Shown: one piece after another, positions 16,432 through 25,722 of the stretch | Layout of the letters: each line of letters begins with the position of its first letter | Position numbering within the stretch: the first letter of the stretch is position 1 | Source of the DNA: Oscillibacter sp. | GTDB lineage: Bacteria > Bacillota > Clostridia > Oscillospirales > Oscillospiraceae | Length of the DNA: 43,178 bases | Reading direction: 5' to 3' | NCBI GenBank assembly: GCA_017526785.1 | Contig: JAFXQV010000001.1 | Coordinates: 1 to 43,178, forward strand | Program-made: the position numbers and the translations under genes | Notes under the pieces: model-generated | Told to the model about the DNA's origin: nothing | Database searches by the model: none | What the model saw: the letters and a program-made list of their open reading frames with translations, nothing else

Positions 16432-17325
16432 TCATACTTGCCTTGTGAACTTGCACCGCGGATAACGGGAACAGCCCCAGAAATCCCCGTACTTGCCACG
16501 GCGTAAAACGAGTTCCGCGCCGCAGAACGGACAAATGTCCGATTGCCACTGCCTCCGTATGTCCCGAATATGTTTCGCCTTCACCGCCGCGTCAACGTCC
16601 GTCAGGGGGGCAATCCGGTCGGCGATAATTTGCACTTCCTCCGCGCCGTAAAGTGCCGGGAGTGCGGAAAGCGTACGCGCCAACTGTTCCCCCAGTTCCG
16701 GGGTTTGCGTGATGATAATGGAACGCGTGTTTTCTGGAACGTTGCCTAATTTGCACTGCTTGGAGAATACGACGTACGAATAGAAGTTTGTTTCCGGTAT
16801 CTGCAAGTAGTGCGACAGCGCCCGGATATGGTTCCGGTTCTGCCGGACTGGATTGTAGAACAGATACTTTTCCCGGTTCGGGTGGATATGTACCCAGTTT
16901 CGCGCGTCCATGGAGCCGGAAATCACGCCGTTGTAGTTCTTGCTCTCAAAGACGAAAATGCCCGTCTCGTGAACCATCACAAGGTCAATTTCCGAAGTCG
17001 CGCCGCCGTGGGGAACGTAGACATTCCGGAAAACCTGAAACTCTCCGGGGACGGTTTCATACAGAATTTTTTCTATCAAATCCTCTCCGCGCTGACCCTT
17101 TTTCTGTTCGCGGGAAAGCGCCTCCTCCGGTACTGTCTCCGCAACGTCCCACGGCGTTTCCCCGACATCCCATGTGCGCGGACGGCGGACTTTAATTTTC
17201 CGGAGCGCGTAAATAACCGGAATCAGCAACAGGAATCCCCAGTTACGCGCCACTATGTTTTGGATTGTCTCGAACCACGGCTTGACGTTTTGGAGTGCCT
17301 CCAACCACGGCTTGAAATACTCCAT
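16432..17325 (-). CDS. NERD-domain protein with C-terminal topoisomerase-type zinc ribbon (copy A)
   Basis: The 297-residue protein has a short hydrophobic segment (GFLLLIPVIYAL, about 30-41) that may anchor it in the membrane. A NERD domain (about 76-200) shows a PD-(D/E)XK-like pattern: E112/D114 in SEIDLVMV and E127-S-K129 in FESKNY. A C4 zinc ribbon like that of topoisomerase I ends it (CPFC...WGCSRYPRC). The N-terminus repeats itself (KPWLEALQNV, KPWFETIQNI). NERD means nuclease-related domain; activity here is unproven. The ATG at 17325 has GAGG 6 nt upstream; a TTG at 17337 overlapping the upstream stop is possible. It follows its paralogue directly. Confidence 0.85.
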   Translation of the reverse strand: MEYFKPWLEALQNVKPWFETIQNIVARNWGFLLLIPVIYALRKIKVRRPRTWDVGETPWDVAETVPEEALSREQKKGQRGEDLIEKILYETVPGEFQVFRNVYVPHGGATSEIDLVMVHETGIFVFESKNYNGVISGSMDARNWVHIHPNREKYLFYNPVRQNRNHIRALSHYLQIPETNFYSYVVFSKQCKLGNVPENTRSIIITQTPELGEQLARTLSALPALYGAEEVQIIADRIAPLTDVDAAVKAKHIRDIRRQWQSDICPFCGAELVLRRGKYGDFWGCSRYPRCKFTRQV

Positions 17326-17333
17326 AATTTGCC

Positions 17334-18137
17334 TCAATTTCTGTCAATATTGCGCGTAAAGCGGCAATTTGGATAAGAGGAACAACCCCAAAATTCACCG
17401 TATTTGCCTCTGCGTTTTACCAGCGGTCTACCGCATAGCGGACAAACAGTGGAATTTTTCGCCCGTTCTTTAGCGGCTTGTACAGTCTCCGCGTGTTTTG
17501 CCTGCGTTTCCTTGTCCTGAACGGCGAGCGGGGAAAGAATATTGGCAATGCTTTGTACGACCGCCTCATTATAAACAGGCGGCAGTTTGTATAAAACATC
17601 ATGCAAATTCCAAAGTAAGTCATCGCGTTTGGCAATGAAAACCGCGGGGATATCGACCGGGACTTTTTTCAAAGAACACCGTTCACTGAAAACGATACAG
17701 GAGAAGAAATTTTGTGGAGGTATTTTCAAATATTCCGCAAGTGCGGCGATATGCGTCGCGTTTTGCCAGACAGGATTATAAAAGCTGTACTTTTCCCCAT
17801 TAGGCAGGCTTTGTGTCCACTGTTCTTGCTCAGCCGAGCCAAAAATCCAGCCGCTGTAATTTTTGCTTTCAAATACAAAAATTCCCTTTTCATGCACCAT
17901 CACAAGGTCTATTTCAGCCGTATTTCCCTTGTGAGGCACATACAGATTTCGTAAAATCTGGCGTTTTCCTTTTACCCGCGTCAATTCTAATTCCGTCAAA
18001 TCTTCTCCATATTGTCCAATGTCCGGCATAGTGTCTTGGAAAAGGTTTTGCATTTGAACAGCGGATTTTATCATCTGTTTCTGCGCGTTTTGAAAGGCTT
18101 CTGTCATTGTTTTAATGATATCTTCAGCGTTAGCCAT
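17334..18137 (-). CDS. NERD-domain protein with C-terminal topoisomerase-type zinc ribbon (copy B)
   Basis: The 267-residue paralogue of the next gene has no membrane segment but starts with an amphipathic helical stretch ([18 protein letters not shown]). The NERD domain carries E75/D77 (AEIDLVMV) and E90-S-K92 (FESKNY). The zinc ribbon is CPLC...WGCSSYPNC. The shared stretch RRGKYG-FWGCS shows close kinship with copy A. Its DNA is visibly richer in A and T than copy A and the neighbours, so the two may not be a simple recent duplication. AGGAGG lies just upstream of the ATG. It is 50 nt downstream of ackA on the same strand, separated by a hairpin. Confidence 0.87.
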   Translation of the reverse strand: MANAEDIIKTMTEAFQNAQKQMIKSAVQMQNLFQDTMPDIGQYGEDLTELELTRVKGKRQILRNLYVPHKGNTAEIDLVMVHEKGIFVFESKNYSGWIFGSAEQEQWTQSLPNGEKYSFYNPVWQNATHIAALAEYLKIPPQNFFSCIVFSERCSLKKVPVDIPAVFIAKRDDLLWNLHDVLYKLPPVYNEAVVQSIANILSPLAVQDKETQAKHAETVQAAKERAKNSTVCPLCGRPLVKRRGKYGEFWGCSSYPNCRFTRNIDRN

Positions 18138-18154
18138 TACTCTGCCTCCTAATA

Positions 18155-18175
18155 GGGGACGCGTTACGCGTCCCC
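18155..18175 (-). terminator. Hairpin between ackA and the NERD pair
   Basis: GGGGACGCGT and ACGCGTCCCC form a 10-bp stem with a single-base loop, or a longer palindrome as DNA. It lies 13 nt after the ackA stop on the minus strand. The following bases (ATTAGGAGG) are not T-rich, so read-through into the NERD genes is likely. Confidence 0.5.
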
Positions 18176-18187
18176 CGTCATGCGTTG

Positions 18188-19381
18188 TTACTTCACAAGC
18201 GCGGCCGTGTCCATGGCAATCATGAGTTCCTCGTTGGTGGGAATCAGCAGAACCTTGACGCGGGAATCCGGCGCGGAAATCACCGCTTCCTTGCCGCGTA
18301 CTTTGTTCGCTTCGGCGTCCATCTTGACGCCCATGAATTCCAGCCCGGAGGCAATCGCCATACGCTGGGCGGCGCTGTTCTCGCCGACGCCCGCCGTGAA
18401 AATCACGGCGTCCACGCCGCCCATTGCCGCCGCGTACGCGCCGATTAACTTTTTCACGCCGTAGTTGAACATATCGACGGCCAGTCCGGCGCGTTCGTTG
18501 CCCTTCTCGAAAGCGTCGGTCAGGTCGCGGAAGTCGGAACTCACGCCCGACACGCCCTGTACGCCGGACTTTTTGTTAAGCACGTTGAGCATTTCGTCAA
18601 TGCTGAGGCCGTACTTGTTCATAACGTACTGCAAAATACCCGCGTCCAAGTCGCCGGAGCGGGTTCCCATGGGGACGCCCGCCAGCGGCGTGAAGCCCAT
18701 GGAGGTGTCGACGCTCTTGCCGCCGTCGACGGCCGTCACGGAGGAGCCGTTGCCCAAGTGGCAGGAAATCAATTTGAGTTCTTCGGGCTTCTTGCCTAAC
18801 ATGGCGGCGGCGCGTCCGGCGACGTACTTGTGAGAGGTGCCGTGGAAGCCGTAGCGGCGGACTTTGTCCTTTTCGTAATACTCGTACGGCAGGGCGTACA
18901 TGTAGGCGCGGGCGGGCATGGTCTGGTGGAAAGCGGTGTCGAACACGGCGACCATGGGGACGCCCGGCATGACCTTCTGACAGGCGCGGATTCCGGTCAG
19001 GTTCGCGGGATTGTGCAACGGTGCCAGCGGGATACAGTCCTCAATGGCCTGTAACACGTCGTCGGTAATCAAGACGGACTTATTGAACGCCTCGCCGCCG
19101 TGGACGACACGGTGTCCAACGGCGTCAATTTCCTTCATGGAGGCAATGACGCCGTTTTCGGGGTCGGTGAGGGCGTCCATAACGGCCTGTATCGCCTCGG
19201 CATGCGTCGGCATGGACACGTCAACGGCGTTTTTGGCGGCCTTGCCGTCGGCCTTGTAGGTGAATTTGCCGTCGATTCCGATTCGCTCACAGAGGCCTTT
19301 CGCCAGCAGAACGCCCGTCTCGGGGTTCAGGAGCTGGTACTTCAGGGAAGAACTGCCCGCGTTGATAACCAGTACATTCAT
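18188..19381 (-). CDS. ackA: Acetate kinase
   Basis: AckA makes acetate and ATP from acetyl phosphate, the ATP-yielding last step of acetate fermentation. Signatures are [11 protein letters not shown] at the N-terminus, [20 protein letters not shown] and the phosphate-binding [20 protein letters not shown]. Length is 397 residues from the ATG at 19381, with AAGGAGAG upstream; the longer open frame to 19435 runs into the promoter. No pta neighbour is present. It is divergent from smc with an independent strong promoter. Confidence 0.97.
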   Translation of the reverse strand: MNVLVINAGSSSLKYQLLNPETGVLLAKGLCERIGIDGKFTYKADGKAAKNAVDVSMPTHAEAIQAVMDALTDPENGVIASMKEIDAVGHRVVHGGEAFNKSVLITDDVLQAIEDCIPLAPLHNPANLTGIRACQKVMPGVPMVAVFDTAFHQTMPARAYMYALPYEYYEKDKVRRYGFHGTSHKYVAGRAAAMLGKKPEELKLISCHLGNGSSVTAVDGGKSVDTSMGFTPLAGVPMGTRSGDLDAGILQYVMNKYGLSIDEMLNVLNKKSGVQGVSGVSSDFRDLTDAFEKGNERAGLAVDMFNYGVKKLIGAYAAAMGGVDAVIFTAGVGENSAAQRMAIASGLEFMGVKMDAEANKVRGKEAVISAPDSRVKVLLIPTNEELMIAMDTAALVK

Positions 19382-19433
19382 GGATATTCTCTCCTTCTCT
19401 GACGCTGGGACGCGTCGCGCTTTTGATACGCCC

Positions 19434-19462
19434 ATTATAGCGGACTTTTACACGGCTGACAA
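19434..19462 (-). promoter_or_regulatory. Predicted ackA promoter
   Basis: On the minus strand TTGTCA (19457-19462) and a perfect TATAAT (19434-19439) are 17 nt apart, about 53 nt before the ackA start codon. Confidence 0.85.
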
Positions 19463-19566
19463 GTCCCGACGCCGATTTTTTCCGGCAGTTGTGGATTTCG
19501 CCGGATTTACCGGGCGGGGCGCGGAAAAGCCCATTACAAATTTTTCACGAATTTTTAGAATTTTCG

Positions 19567-19595
19567 TTGCAATCGGCTTTTGCTTCTGGTAAACT
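19567..19595 (+). promoter_or_regulatory. Predicted smc promoter
   Basis: TTGCAA (19567-19572) and TAAACT (19590-19595) are spaced by 17 nt, 65 nt upstream of the GTG start of smc. It would drive the long housekeeping run that follows. Confidence 0.65.
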
Positions 19596-19660
19596 GTACC
19601 CCACGGAACGCGGCGGGGGTTCGCGTTCAACGACAACGGCGTGACGTGCGAGGTGTGGGC

Positions 19661-22600
19661 GTGTATCTGAAAGCATTGGAAATACAGGGGTTCAAGTCGT
19701 TCCCGGACAAAACGGTGCTGAATTTCGGCGAGGACTTGACCGCGATTGTCGGCCCCAACGGGTCGGGAAAATCGAATATCTCGGACGCCATACGCTGGGT
19801 TATGGGCGAGCAGAGCGCCAAGGGCTTGCGCGGCGCGAAAATGGAGGATGTCATTTTCGGCGGCACGCAGAAGCGCCGTCAGGTCGGGTTCGCGCAGGTG
19901 ACGCTTATCCTTGACAACACCGGGCGCATTTTCCCGGGCATGGAGGAAAGCGAAGTGTCCGTCACGCGTCGGTATTACCGGAGCGGGGAATCGGAATACT
20001 ATATTAACCGTCAGTCTGTGCGTCTGCGGGACGTTATGGAACTGTTCATGGATACGGGTCTCGGCCGCGAGGGGTATTCCATTATTGGGCAGGGCAAAAT
20101 TGACGAAATCCTGTCGGCGAAGAGCGGAGAGCGCCGGGAAATCTTTGAGGAGGCGGCGGGAATCTCCCGCTACCGCCACCGCAAGGAGGAGACCGAACGC
20201 AAGTTAGAGCGCACACAGGAGAACTTGACCCGCGTCAACGACAAAATTTCCGAACTGGAATTACAGGTAGAGCCTCTCCGCGTGCAGGCCGACAAGGCCA
20301 AGCGCTTTCTGATTTTGCGCGACGAGTTGCGCGTGCTGGAACTGTCGCTATGGCTGGAGCAGTTGGACGCGCTGAGAGCGACGGCGGAGAAAGTGGGCGT
20401 CGACTACGCGGCGGCGTCGCAAGAGCGCGACGAGGCGCGGGAGGCGCTGGATACGCTCTACGCCGAAGGGGAGCGCTTCGGTGAGGCCATGCGCGACAAG
20501 GACATTGAATCGGAGGCGTTACGCGCCCAAAACGCCGAGTTGGAGGCGCAACGCCATGAACTGGAATCGGCGGTAGCGGTCTTGCAAACCGGAATCACGC
20601 ACCAGCGCGAGAACATACAGCGGGCGCGGGAGGAGTTGGACGAGACCGAACACCGTTCGGGGGAACTGGCGAGGCAGGCCGCCGAACTGGAAGCGCGAAG
20701 CGTGGAACTCTCCGACGCGCTGGCGGCGCGAAACACGGCGTTAAACGGACTGCTGGAACAGGCGCGGGAGGCGTCCGGGCGCGCCGACGACGTGCGCTTG
20801 AAAATGGAGGCGTTCCGGGCGCGGGAGGCCGACGCGCTGGCGGCCGCCGCCGAACTGCGTACCGAGGCCGCCGCCGTCAACGCCGAAAACGGACAGATTC
20901 AGGCGCGGCGCGACGCGGCAGGTACGGAGTACGACGAGGCCAAGCGGCGTTTAGACATGGCCGAACGGCAGTCGGCGGAGAACGCGTCGGAGCTGTCGGC
21001 GGCGCGGGAGGAACTCAAAGCCGCCGGGAACCGGATTGCGGGCTACCAGTTGCGAGCCGAGGAGCGGCAGAAGAAAGCCGCTGGGGCGTCGGAACTGCGC
21101 ATACAGATGACCATGGACGTGGGGGCGCTGGATAACCGTATCCGGCTTCTGACCGACATGGAGCGGGAATACGAGGGCTTTTCCCGGGCGGTCAAGGCGG
21201 TTATGCGGGCGGGCGGACGCCTTACGGGCGTTCATGGCCCCGTGGCGGAGCTGATGTCCACGGACGCGGCCTACACGGTCGCCATTGAAATCGCGCTGGG
21301 CGCGGCACTCCAAAATATTGTGGTCGACCGCGAGGAGGACGCCAAACGCGCCATTGAGTTTCTGAAACGGCAGGACGCCGGACGCGCGACATTTTTGCCG
21401 CTGACGGCCATTCGCGGCGACGAACTCCGCGACACGGAGCCGTCACGGGAACCGGGTTTCGTGGGTATCGCGTCGCGTCTGGTGAAGTTCGACGCCCGCT
21501 ACCAGAGCGTTTTCTATAATCTGCTGGGGCGTACGGTCGTTGTTGAAAACCTTGACTACGGAATCGCAATGGCGCGGAAGTTCCGGAACGCGTTCCGGAT
21601 TGTCACGTTAGACGGGCAGGTTATCAACCGGGGCGGGTCGATGACGGGCGGCTCTGTGTCGCGGAACGCGGGGGTGTTGAGCCGCAAGGCCGAATTAGAC
21701 CGCCTGAACGAACGCGCCGGGACGTTAAAGCGCAATCTGGAGGACGCGAAGCGCAAAGAGGAACAGGCCAACCGGGAACTGTCGGCGGCGCGTTACGACT
21801 TGGAGGCCGCCGAGGGCGAACGGCGGCAGACACAGGAAACGCTTTTACGGCTGGAAGAAGCCCGGAAGCATTTCGACGAATCGTTACCGGGATTCCGGCG
21901 CAACGCCGAAAATCTGCAAGCGGAGTTGTCGGAACTGGAACGGCGTTTCGTCGAAAACGGGGCGAGGCTGGACGAACTGAAACGGCGTATCGGGGAGCGC
22001 GACACGGAAGCGACGGCGTGTCACGGACAGGCGGCGGAAGCGTTCGCGGGGCAGTCGGAGCTTTTGGCGGCGTCGGGGACGCTGGCCGAGCAAATCACGG
22101 CGGAGCGGGAGGCTTGCGCGGCGCTGTCTGCGGAGCGTGACGCCGCCGCGAACCGCGCCGCGGACTTGCGGAAGCTGTCGGGCGAACTCTCTGGGGGTGC
22201 CGGACAGAAGGAGGCCGCGCTGAAGTCGTACGCGGAGGCAATCCGGAACGCGGAAGCGGATATCGAAGCGCGTCAGCGGGAAATCGAGGCGTTCAGGCGG
22301 CAGGAAACCGAAATCGGCGACGCGCTCAAGGCCTTGAACAAGGCCAGACTGGAACTCGAAGCACAGCGTACCGCGCAAAACAAGAAAAGTCAGGAGATGA
22401 ACGAAAACCTGTTGCGCATGGAGCGGCTTGTGTCGAAACTCGAACAGAAGCTATCTGCGGCCGCGCTGGAGGAAAAGCAGATTGTCGACAAGATGTGGGA
22501 GAGTTACGAAATCTCCCGCACGGACGCCGCCGCGCAAAGAATCGAACTCGAAAGCGTCCCGAAGGCCACCCGCCGCGCCGGGGAACTCAAACGCGAAATT

Positions 22601-23227
22601 CACGGCCTCGGCGCTATCAACATGGGCGCTATCGAGGAGTTCGAGCGCGTCAACACGCGTTACACCTATCTGACCGGACAGCGCGACGACATCGACAAGG
22701 CGCGTGTCGAGTTAGAGGGCATTATTGCCGAAATCACCAACCAAATGACGGTCATTTTCGGCCACCAGTTCCAGTTGCTTTCGGAGAGCTTCCAGACAAC
22801 TTTCGTGGAGCTGTTCGGCGGGGGCGCGGCGCGTCTGGAACTCGAAGACCCGAACGATATTCTCAACTGCGGCATTGAAATCAAAGCCCAGCCCCCCGGA
22901 AAGACACTCAAAACGATTTCCCTGCTTTCCGGCGGCGAAAAGGCTTTTGTCGCTATCGCGCTCTACTTCTCGATTCTGAAAGTACACCCCACGCCGTTCT
23001 GCGTCATGGACGAGATAGAGGCCGCGCTGGACGATGTGAACGTCACGCGCTACGCCCGCTACATGCGCAATCTGACCGCCAAGACGCAGTTCATCGTCAT
23101 CACGCACCGGCGCGGCACCATGGAGGAGGCCGACGTACTCTACGGCGTGACCATGCAGGAGCAGGGAATCAGCAAAATTTTGACCATCAATCTAAACGAC
23201 ATGGCGAAGCAGTTGAAAATCAACTGA
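19661..23227 (+). CDS. smc: Chromosome segregation protein SMC
   Basis: SMC is the condensin ATPase that, with ScpA and ScpB, extrudes DNA loops and aligns sister chromosomes. Walker A GPNGSGKS is at residues 31-38. Long coiled coils (about 165-500 and 670-1010) flank a globular hinge around 520-640 (GPVAELMSTDAAYTVAIEIA, then GGSMTGGS). The C-terminal head has the ABC signature LSGGEKAF at about 1089 and Walker B CVMDEIEAALDD. Length is 1188 residues, matching the family. The GTG at 19661 is chosen because GAGGTG lies 5 nt upstream and the protein then begins at the conserved YLKALEIQGFKSF. ftsY follows after 21 nt; the often-adjacent rnc is absent. Confidence 0.97.
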   Translation: MYLKALEIQGFKSFPDKTVLNFGEDLTAIVGPNGSGKSNISDAIRWVMGEQSAKGLRGAKMEDVIFGGTQKRRQVGFAQVTLILDNTGRIFPGMEESEVSVTRRYYRSGESEYYINRQSVRLRDVMELFMDTGLGREGYSIIGQGKIDEILSAKSGERREIFEEAAGISRYRHRKEETERKLERTQENLTRVNDKISELELQVEPLRVQADKAKRFLILRDELRVLELSLWLEQLDALRATAEKVGVDYAAASQERDEAREALDTLYAEGERFGEAMRDKDIESEALRAQNAELEAQRHELESAVAVLQTGITHQRENIQRAREELDETEHRSGELARQAAELEARSVELSDALAARNTALNGLLEQAREASGRADDVRLKMEAFRAREADALAAAAELRTEAAAVNAENGQIQARRDAAGTEYDEAKRRLDMAERQSAENASELSAAREELKAAGNRIAGYQLRAEERQKKAAGASELRIQMTMDVGALDNRIRLLTDMEREYEGFSRAVKAVMRAGGRLTGVHGPVAELMSTDAAYTVAIEIALGAALQNIVVDREEDAKRAIEFLKRQDAGRATFLPLTAIRGDELRDTEPSREPGFVGIASRLVKFDARYQSVFYNLLGRTVVVENLDYGIAMARKFRNAFRIVTLDGQVINRGGSMTGGSVSRNAGVLSRKAELDRLNERAGTLKRNLEDAKRKEEQANRELSAARYDLEAAEGERRQTQETLLRLEEARKHFDESLPGFRRNAENLQAELSELERRFVENGARLDELKRRIGERDTEATACHGQAAEAFAGQSELLAASGTLAEQITAEREACAALSAERDAAANRAADLRKLSGELSGGAGQKEAALKSYAEAIRNAEADIEARQREIEAFRRQETEIGDALKALNKARLELEAQRTAQNKKSQEMNENLLRMERLVSKLEQKLSAAALEEKQIVDKMWESYEISRTDAAAQRIELESVPKATRRAGELKREIHGLGAINMGAIEEFERVNTRYTYLTGQRDDIDKARVELEGIIAEITNQMTVIFGHQFQLLSESFQTTFVELFGGGAARLELEDPNDILNCGIEIKAQPPGKTLKTISLLSGGEKAFVAIALYFSILKVHPTPFCVMDEIEAALDDVNVTRYARYMRNLTAKTQFIVITHRRGTMEEADVLYGVTMQEQGISKILTINLNDMAKQLKIN

Positions 23228-23248
23228 CGCCGCAAAGGACGGGATAGC

Positions 23249-24127
23249 ATGGGCTTCTTTGACAAGCTGAAAAAAATCACGAATAACGTCTTTGGTTCGG
23301 GCTTCACGGAAGCCGACGAAAATTTCTTTGACGAACTGGAAGAGAGCCTCATTCTGGCCGATATCGGCATGGACACCGCCACGGAAGCCGTCGAGGAACT
23401 CCGGAAGATTGTCAAGCGCGACAGCCTCCGCGACCCCGACGAAATCCGCTGGACACTGCGTGTCATTTTAGAGGGGCAAATGAGCGTCGGCGACCCGGAA
23501 CTGAATCTAACGCCGTCTCCGGCCGTGGTACTCTTTGTGGGCGTCAACGGCGTGGGGAAAACGACCTCTATCGGGAAACTGGCGTATTATTTGCGCCGCC
23601 GCAAGCGGAAAAAGGTGCTTCTGTGCGCCGCCGACACGTTCCGCGCCGCCGCCGGGGAACAGTTGGAAATCTGGGCGGGGCGCGCCTCTTGCGACATCAT
23701 CCGCCAGAAGGAAGGCACAGACCCCGGCGCGGTTCTGTTCGACACGTTGCAGGCCGCCAAGGCGCGGAAAATGGACGTGGTACTCGTCGACACCGCCGGA
23801 CGCCTCCACAACAAGGCCAACCTCATGGCGGAACTTTCCAAACTGCGAAAAATCATCGACCGCGAATGCCCCGATTCCGCCCGGGAAACATTACTGGTAC
23901 TCGACGCCACCACAGGACAGAACGGCTTGATTCAGGCGCGGCAGTTCCGCGACGCCGCCGGGCTGACCGGGCTTGTGCTCACGAAGCTGGACGGCACCGC
24001 CAAGGGCGGAATTGTCGTACCCGTCACAAAAGAGTTAGGCGTTCCCGTGAAGCTGGCGGGTGTCGGCGAGGCCATCGGCGACTTACAGCCGTTCGACGCC
24101 CGCGCCTATCTGGAAGCGGTCATTTGA
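23249..24127 (+). CDS. ftsY: Signal recognition particle receptor FtsY
   Basis: FtsY is the SRP receptor GTPase that docks translating ribosomes at the membrane translocon. The N domain (FFDELEESLILADIG) precedes the G domain with G1 GVNGVGKTT (98-106), the CAADTFRAAAGEQL insertion motif, DTAGR, and TKLDGTAKGG. Length is 292 residues. The variable acidic A domain of E. coli FtsY is missing and replaced by a short amphipathic start (MGFFDKLKKITNNVF) that probably binds lipid, as in other Gram-positive FtsY. It follows smc closely and precedes rph by 18 nt. Confidence 0.97.
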   Translation: MGFFDKLKKITNNVFGSGFTEADENFFDELEESLILADIGMDTATEAVEELRKIVKRDSLRDPDEIRWTLRVILEGQMSVGDPELNLTPSPAVVLFVGVNGVGKTTSIGKLAYYLRRRKRKKVLLCAADTFRAAAGEQLEIWAGRASCDIIRQKEGTDPGAVLFDTLQAAKARKMDVVLVDTAGRLHNKANLMAELSKLRKIIDRECPDSARETLLVLDATTGQNGLIQARQFRDAAGLTGLVLTKLDGTAKGGIVVPVTKELGVPVKLAGVGEAIGDLQPFDARAYLEAVI

Positions 24128-24145
24128 CGGAAGGGAGTGCTTGTG

Positions 24146-24868
24146 ATGTTACGAGACGACGGACGGCAGTTGAACCAACTGCGCCCGGTCAAAATCACGA
24201 CCGACTACAGCAAATTCGCCGAAGGCAGTTGCCTTATCGAGTGCGGGGACACGAAAGTGTTGTGCTGCGCGAGCGTCGGCTACCGGGTGCCGTTCCACGT
24301 CCCGCGCGGCGAGGGCTGGGTCACGGCCGAATACTCCATGCTCCCCCGCGCCAACCGCGAACGCGAGAACCGCGACATTTCCAAACTGAAACTTTCGTCA
24401 CGCTCCGCCGAGATTCAGCGCTTAATCGGGCGCTCTCTGCGCTCCGCCGTGGACTTGACACGACTGGGCGAGCATACAATCACCGTGGACTGCGACGTGA
24501 TACAGGGCGACGGCGGCACGCGTACGGCGTCCGTGACGGGCGGCTTTGTGGCGCTGGCGCTGGCCTGCCGCTGGCTCATGGAGGAACGCGAGATTTTTAC
24601 GTCCCCGCTCCTGCACTACGTGACCGGAATCAGCGCGGGCATTGTCGACGACTACGCCATGCTGGACTTGCAATACAGCGAGGACAGCCGCGCCCAAGTC
24701 GACATGAATTGTGTCATGAACGAGTTAGGCGAAATTATCGAGATTCAAGGCACTGGCGAGGGACGCGCTTTCAGCGTCAGCGAACAGCAGGAGTTACTCC
24801 GGCTGTGCGCCAAGGGGAACAAGGAACTGTTAGCGATTCAGCGGGAAGCGCTGGGAGGGCGGTTATAA
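24146..24868 (+). CDS. rph: Ribonuclease PH
   Basis: RNase PH is a phosphorolytic 3'-5' exonuclease that trims tRNA 3' ends. Recognisable parts are RPVKITTDYSKFAEGSCLIE, WVTAEYSMLPRANRER, the phosphate-binding region LIGRSLRSAVDL and DCDVIQGDGGTRTASVTGG. Length is 240 residues from the ATG at 24146, with AAGGGAG 8 nt upstream; a GTG at 24137 would add three residues but overlaps that site. Its stop codon overlaps the rdgB start by 1 nt (TAATG), indicating coupled translation. Confidence 0.96.
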   Translation: MLRDDGRQLNQLRPVKITTDYSKFAEGSCLIECGDTKVLCCASVGYRVPFHVPRGEGWVTAEYSMLPRANRERENRDISKLKLSSRSAEIQRLIGRSLRSAVDLTRLGEHTITVDCDVIQGDGGTRTASVTGGFVALALACRWLMEEREIFTSPLLHYVTGISAGIVDDYAMLDLQYSEDSRAQVDMNCVMNELGEIIEIQGTGEGRAFSVSEQQELLRLCAKGNKELLAIQREALGGRL

Positions 24869-25704
24869 TGTCGGAGCGGTTTGTGCTGGCTACCCATAAT
24901 CCGGCGAAACTCCGCGAAATGCGCGAGATTCTGTCGGAACTGGGACTGGAAGTGATATCCCCCGAGGAGGCCGGGGTGGCGGTCGACGTGGAGGAGACCG
25001 GCACCACGTTCGCCGAAAACGCCATGTTAAAGGCTAAGGCACTCTGCGCGGCGACGGGACTGCCCGCAATCGGGGACGATTCCGGGCTTTGCGTGGACGT
25101 ACTCAACGGGGGTCCCGGGGTGTATTCGGCGCGTTACGGCGGAGAGGACATCACCGACGCGCAACGGAACAATTTGCTATTGGAGAGCGTCAAAGGACAG
25201 GGACGCCGTGACGCGCATTTCACATGCTCGATTGCTTGCGCGTTCCCGGACGGCGACACCCTCACCGCCGAAGAACACTGTCACGGCGTGATTAGCTATA
25301 TCCCGCTGGGAACGGGCGGCTTCGGCTACGACCCGATTTTCAACTACCCGCCGAAACTCAAGACTTTCGCGCAGATGACGCCCGAGGAAAAGTCGGAGGT
25401 GTCACACCGTGGAAAGGCGTTGCGGGCATTCGCGGAGGCGTTAGGGGCGTATCTGAGCGAACGGGCGTGGAAAGAGTTGGAAGCGGAAAAAGAGCGTCAG
25501 CCGGGAGAAGCAGACGCCGCGCCGGAGAGCGCGGAGCCGCAGACTGTACCGGAAGTATCGGAAGCCGTACCGGACGCGCCGGAAGTTGTACCGGAGACGC
25601 CGGAGAAATCCGAACCCGTGCCGGAAGCGGCCAAAAATCCGCAAACGCCCCGGACGCCGACACATCACCACCATAAAAAGAAGAAGCACAAGAAACACCA
25701 CTGA
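24868..25704 (+). CDS. rdgB: XTP/dITP diphosphatase with acidic, His/Lys-rich tail
   Basis: RdgB (HAM1 family) hydrolyses non-canonical purine triphosphates such as dITP and XTP, keeping them out of DNA and RNA. The fold motifs are ATHNPAKLREMREIL, the active-site GDDSGLCVD, GFGYDPIF and SHRGKALRAF. The family core ends near residue 200. About 78 further residues follow: a proline/glutamate/valine-rich stretch (VPEVSEAVPDAPEVVPETPE) and a striking end, HHHHKKKKHKKHH. Such a tail is not usual and could bind metal or RNA (inference). The ATG overlaps the rph stop. The open frame upstream of 24868 is a shadow of ftsY and rph. Confidence 0.94.
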   Translation: MSERFVLATHNPAKLREMREILSELGLEVISPEEAGVAVDVEETGTTFAENAMLKAKALCAATGLPAIGDDSGLCVDVLNGGPGVYSARYGGEDITDAQRNNLLLESVKGQGRRDAHFTCSIACAFPDGDTLTAEEHCHGVISYIPLGTGGFGYDPIFNYPPKLKTFAQMTPEEKSEVSHRGKALRAFAEALGAYLSERAWKELEAEKERQPGEADAAPESAEPQTVPEVSEAVPDAPEVVPETPEKSEPVPEAAKNPQTPRTPTHHHHKKKKHKKHH

Positions 25705-25722
25705 CATATTGGGGGGTGGAAT

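Noticed and set aside
23623-24867. Long in-frame N-terminal extension of rdgB
   Set aside because: It overlaps ftsY and rph in another frame and translates to arginine-rich low-complexity sequence. The conserved RdgB protein starts at 24868.
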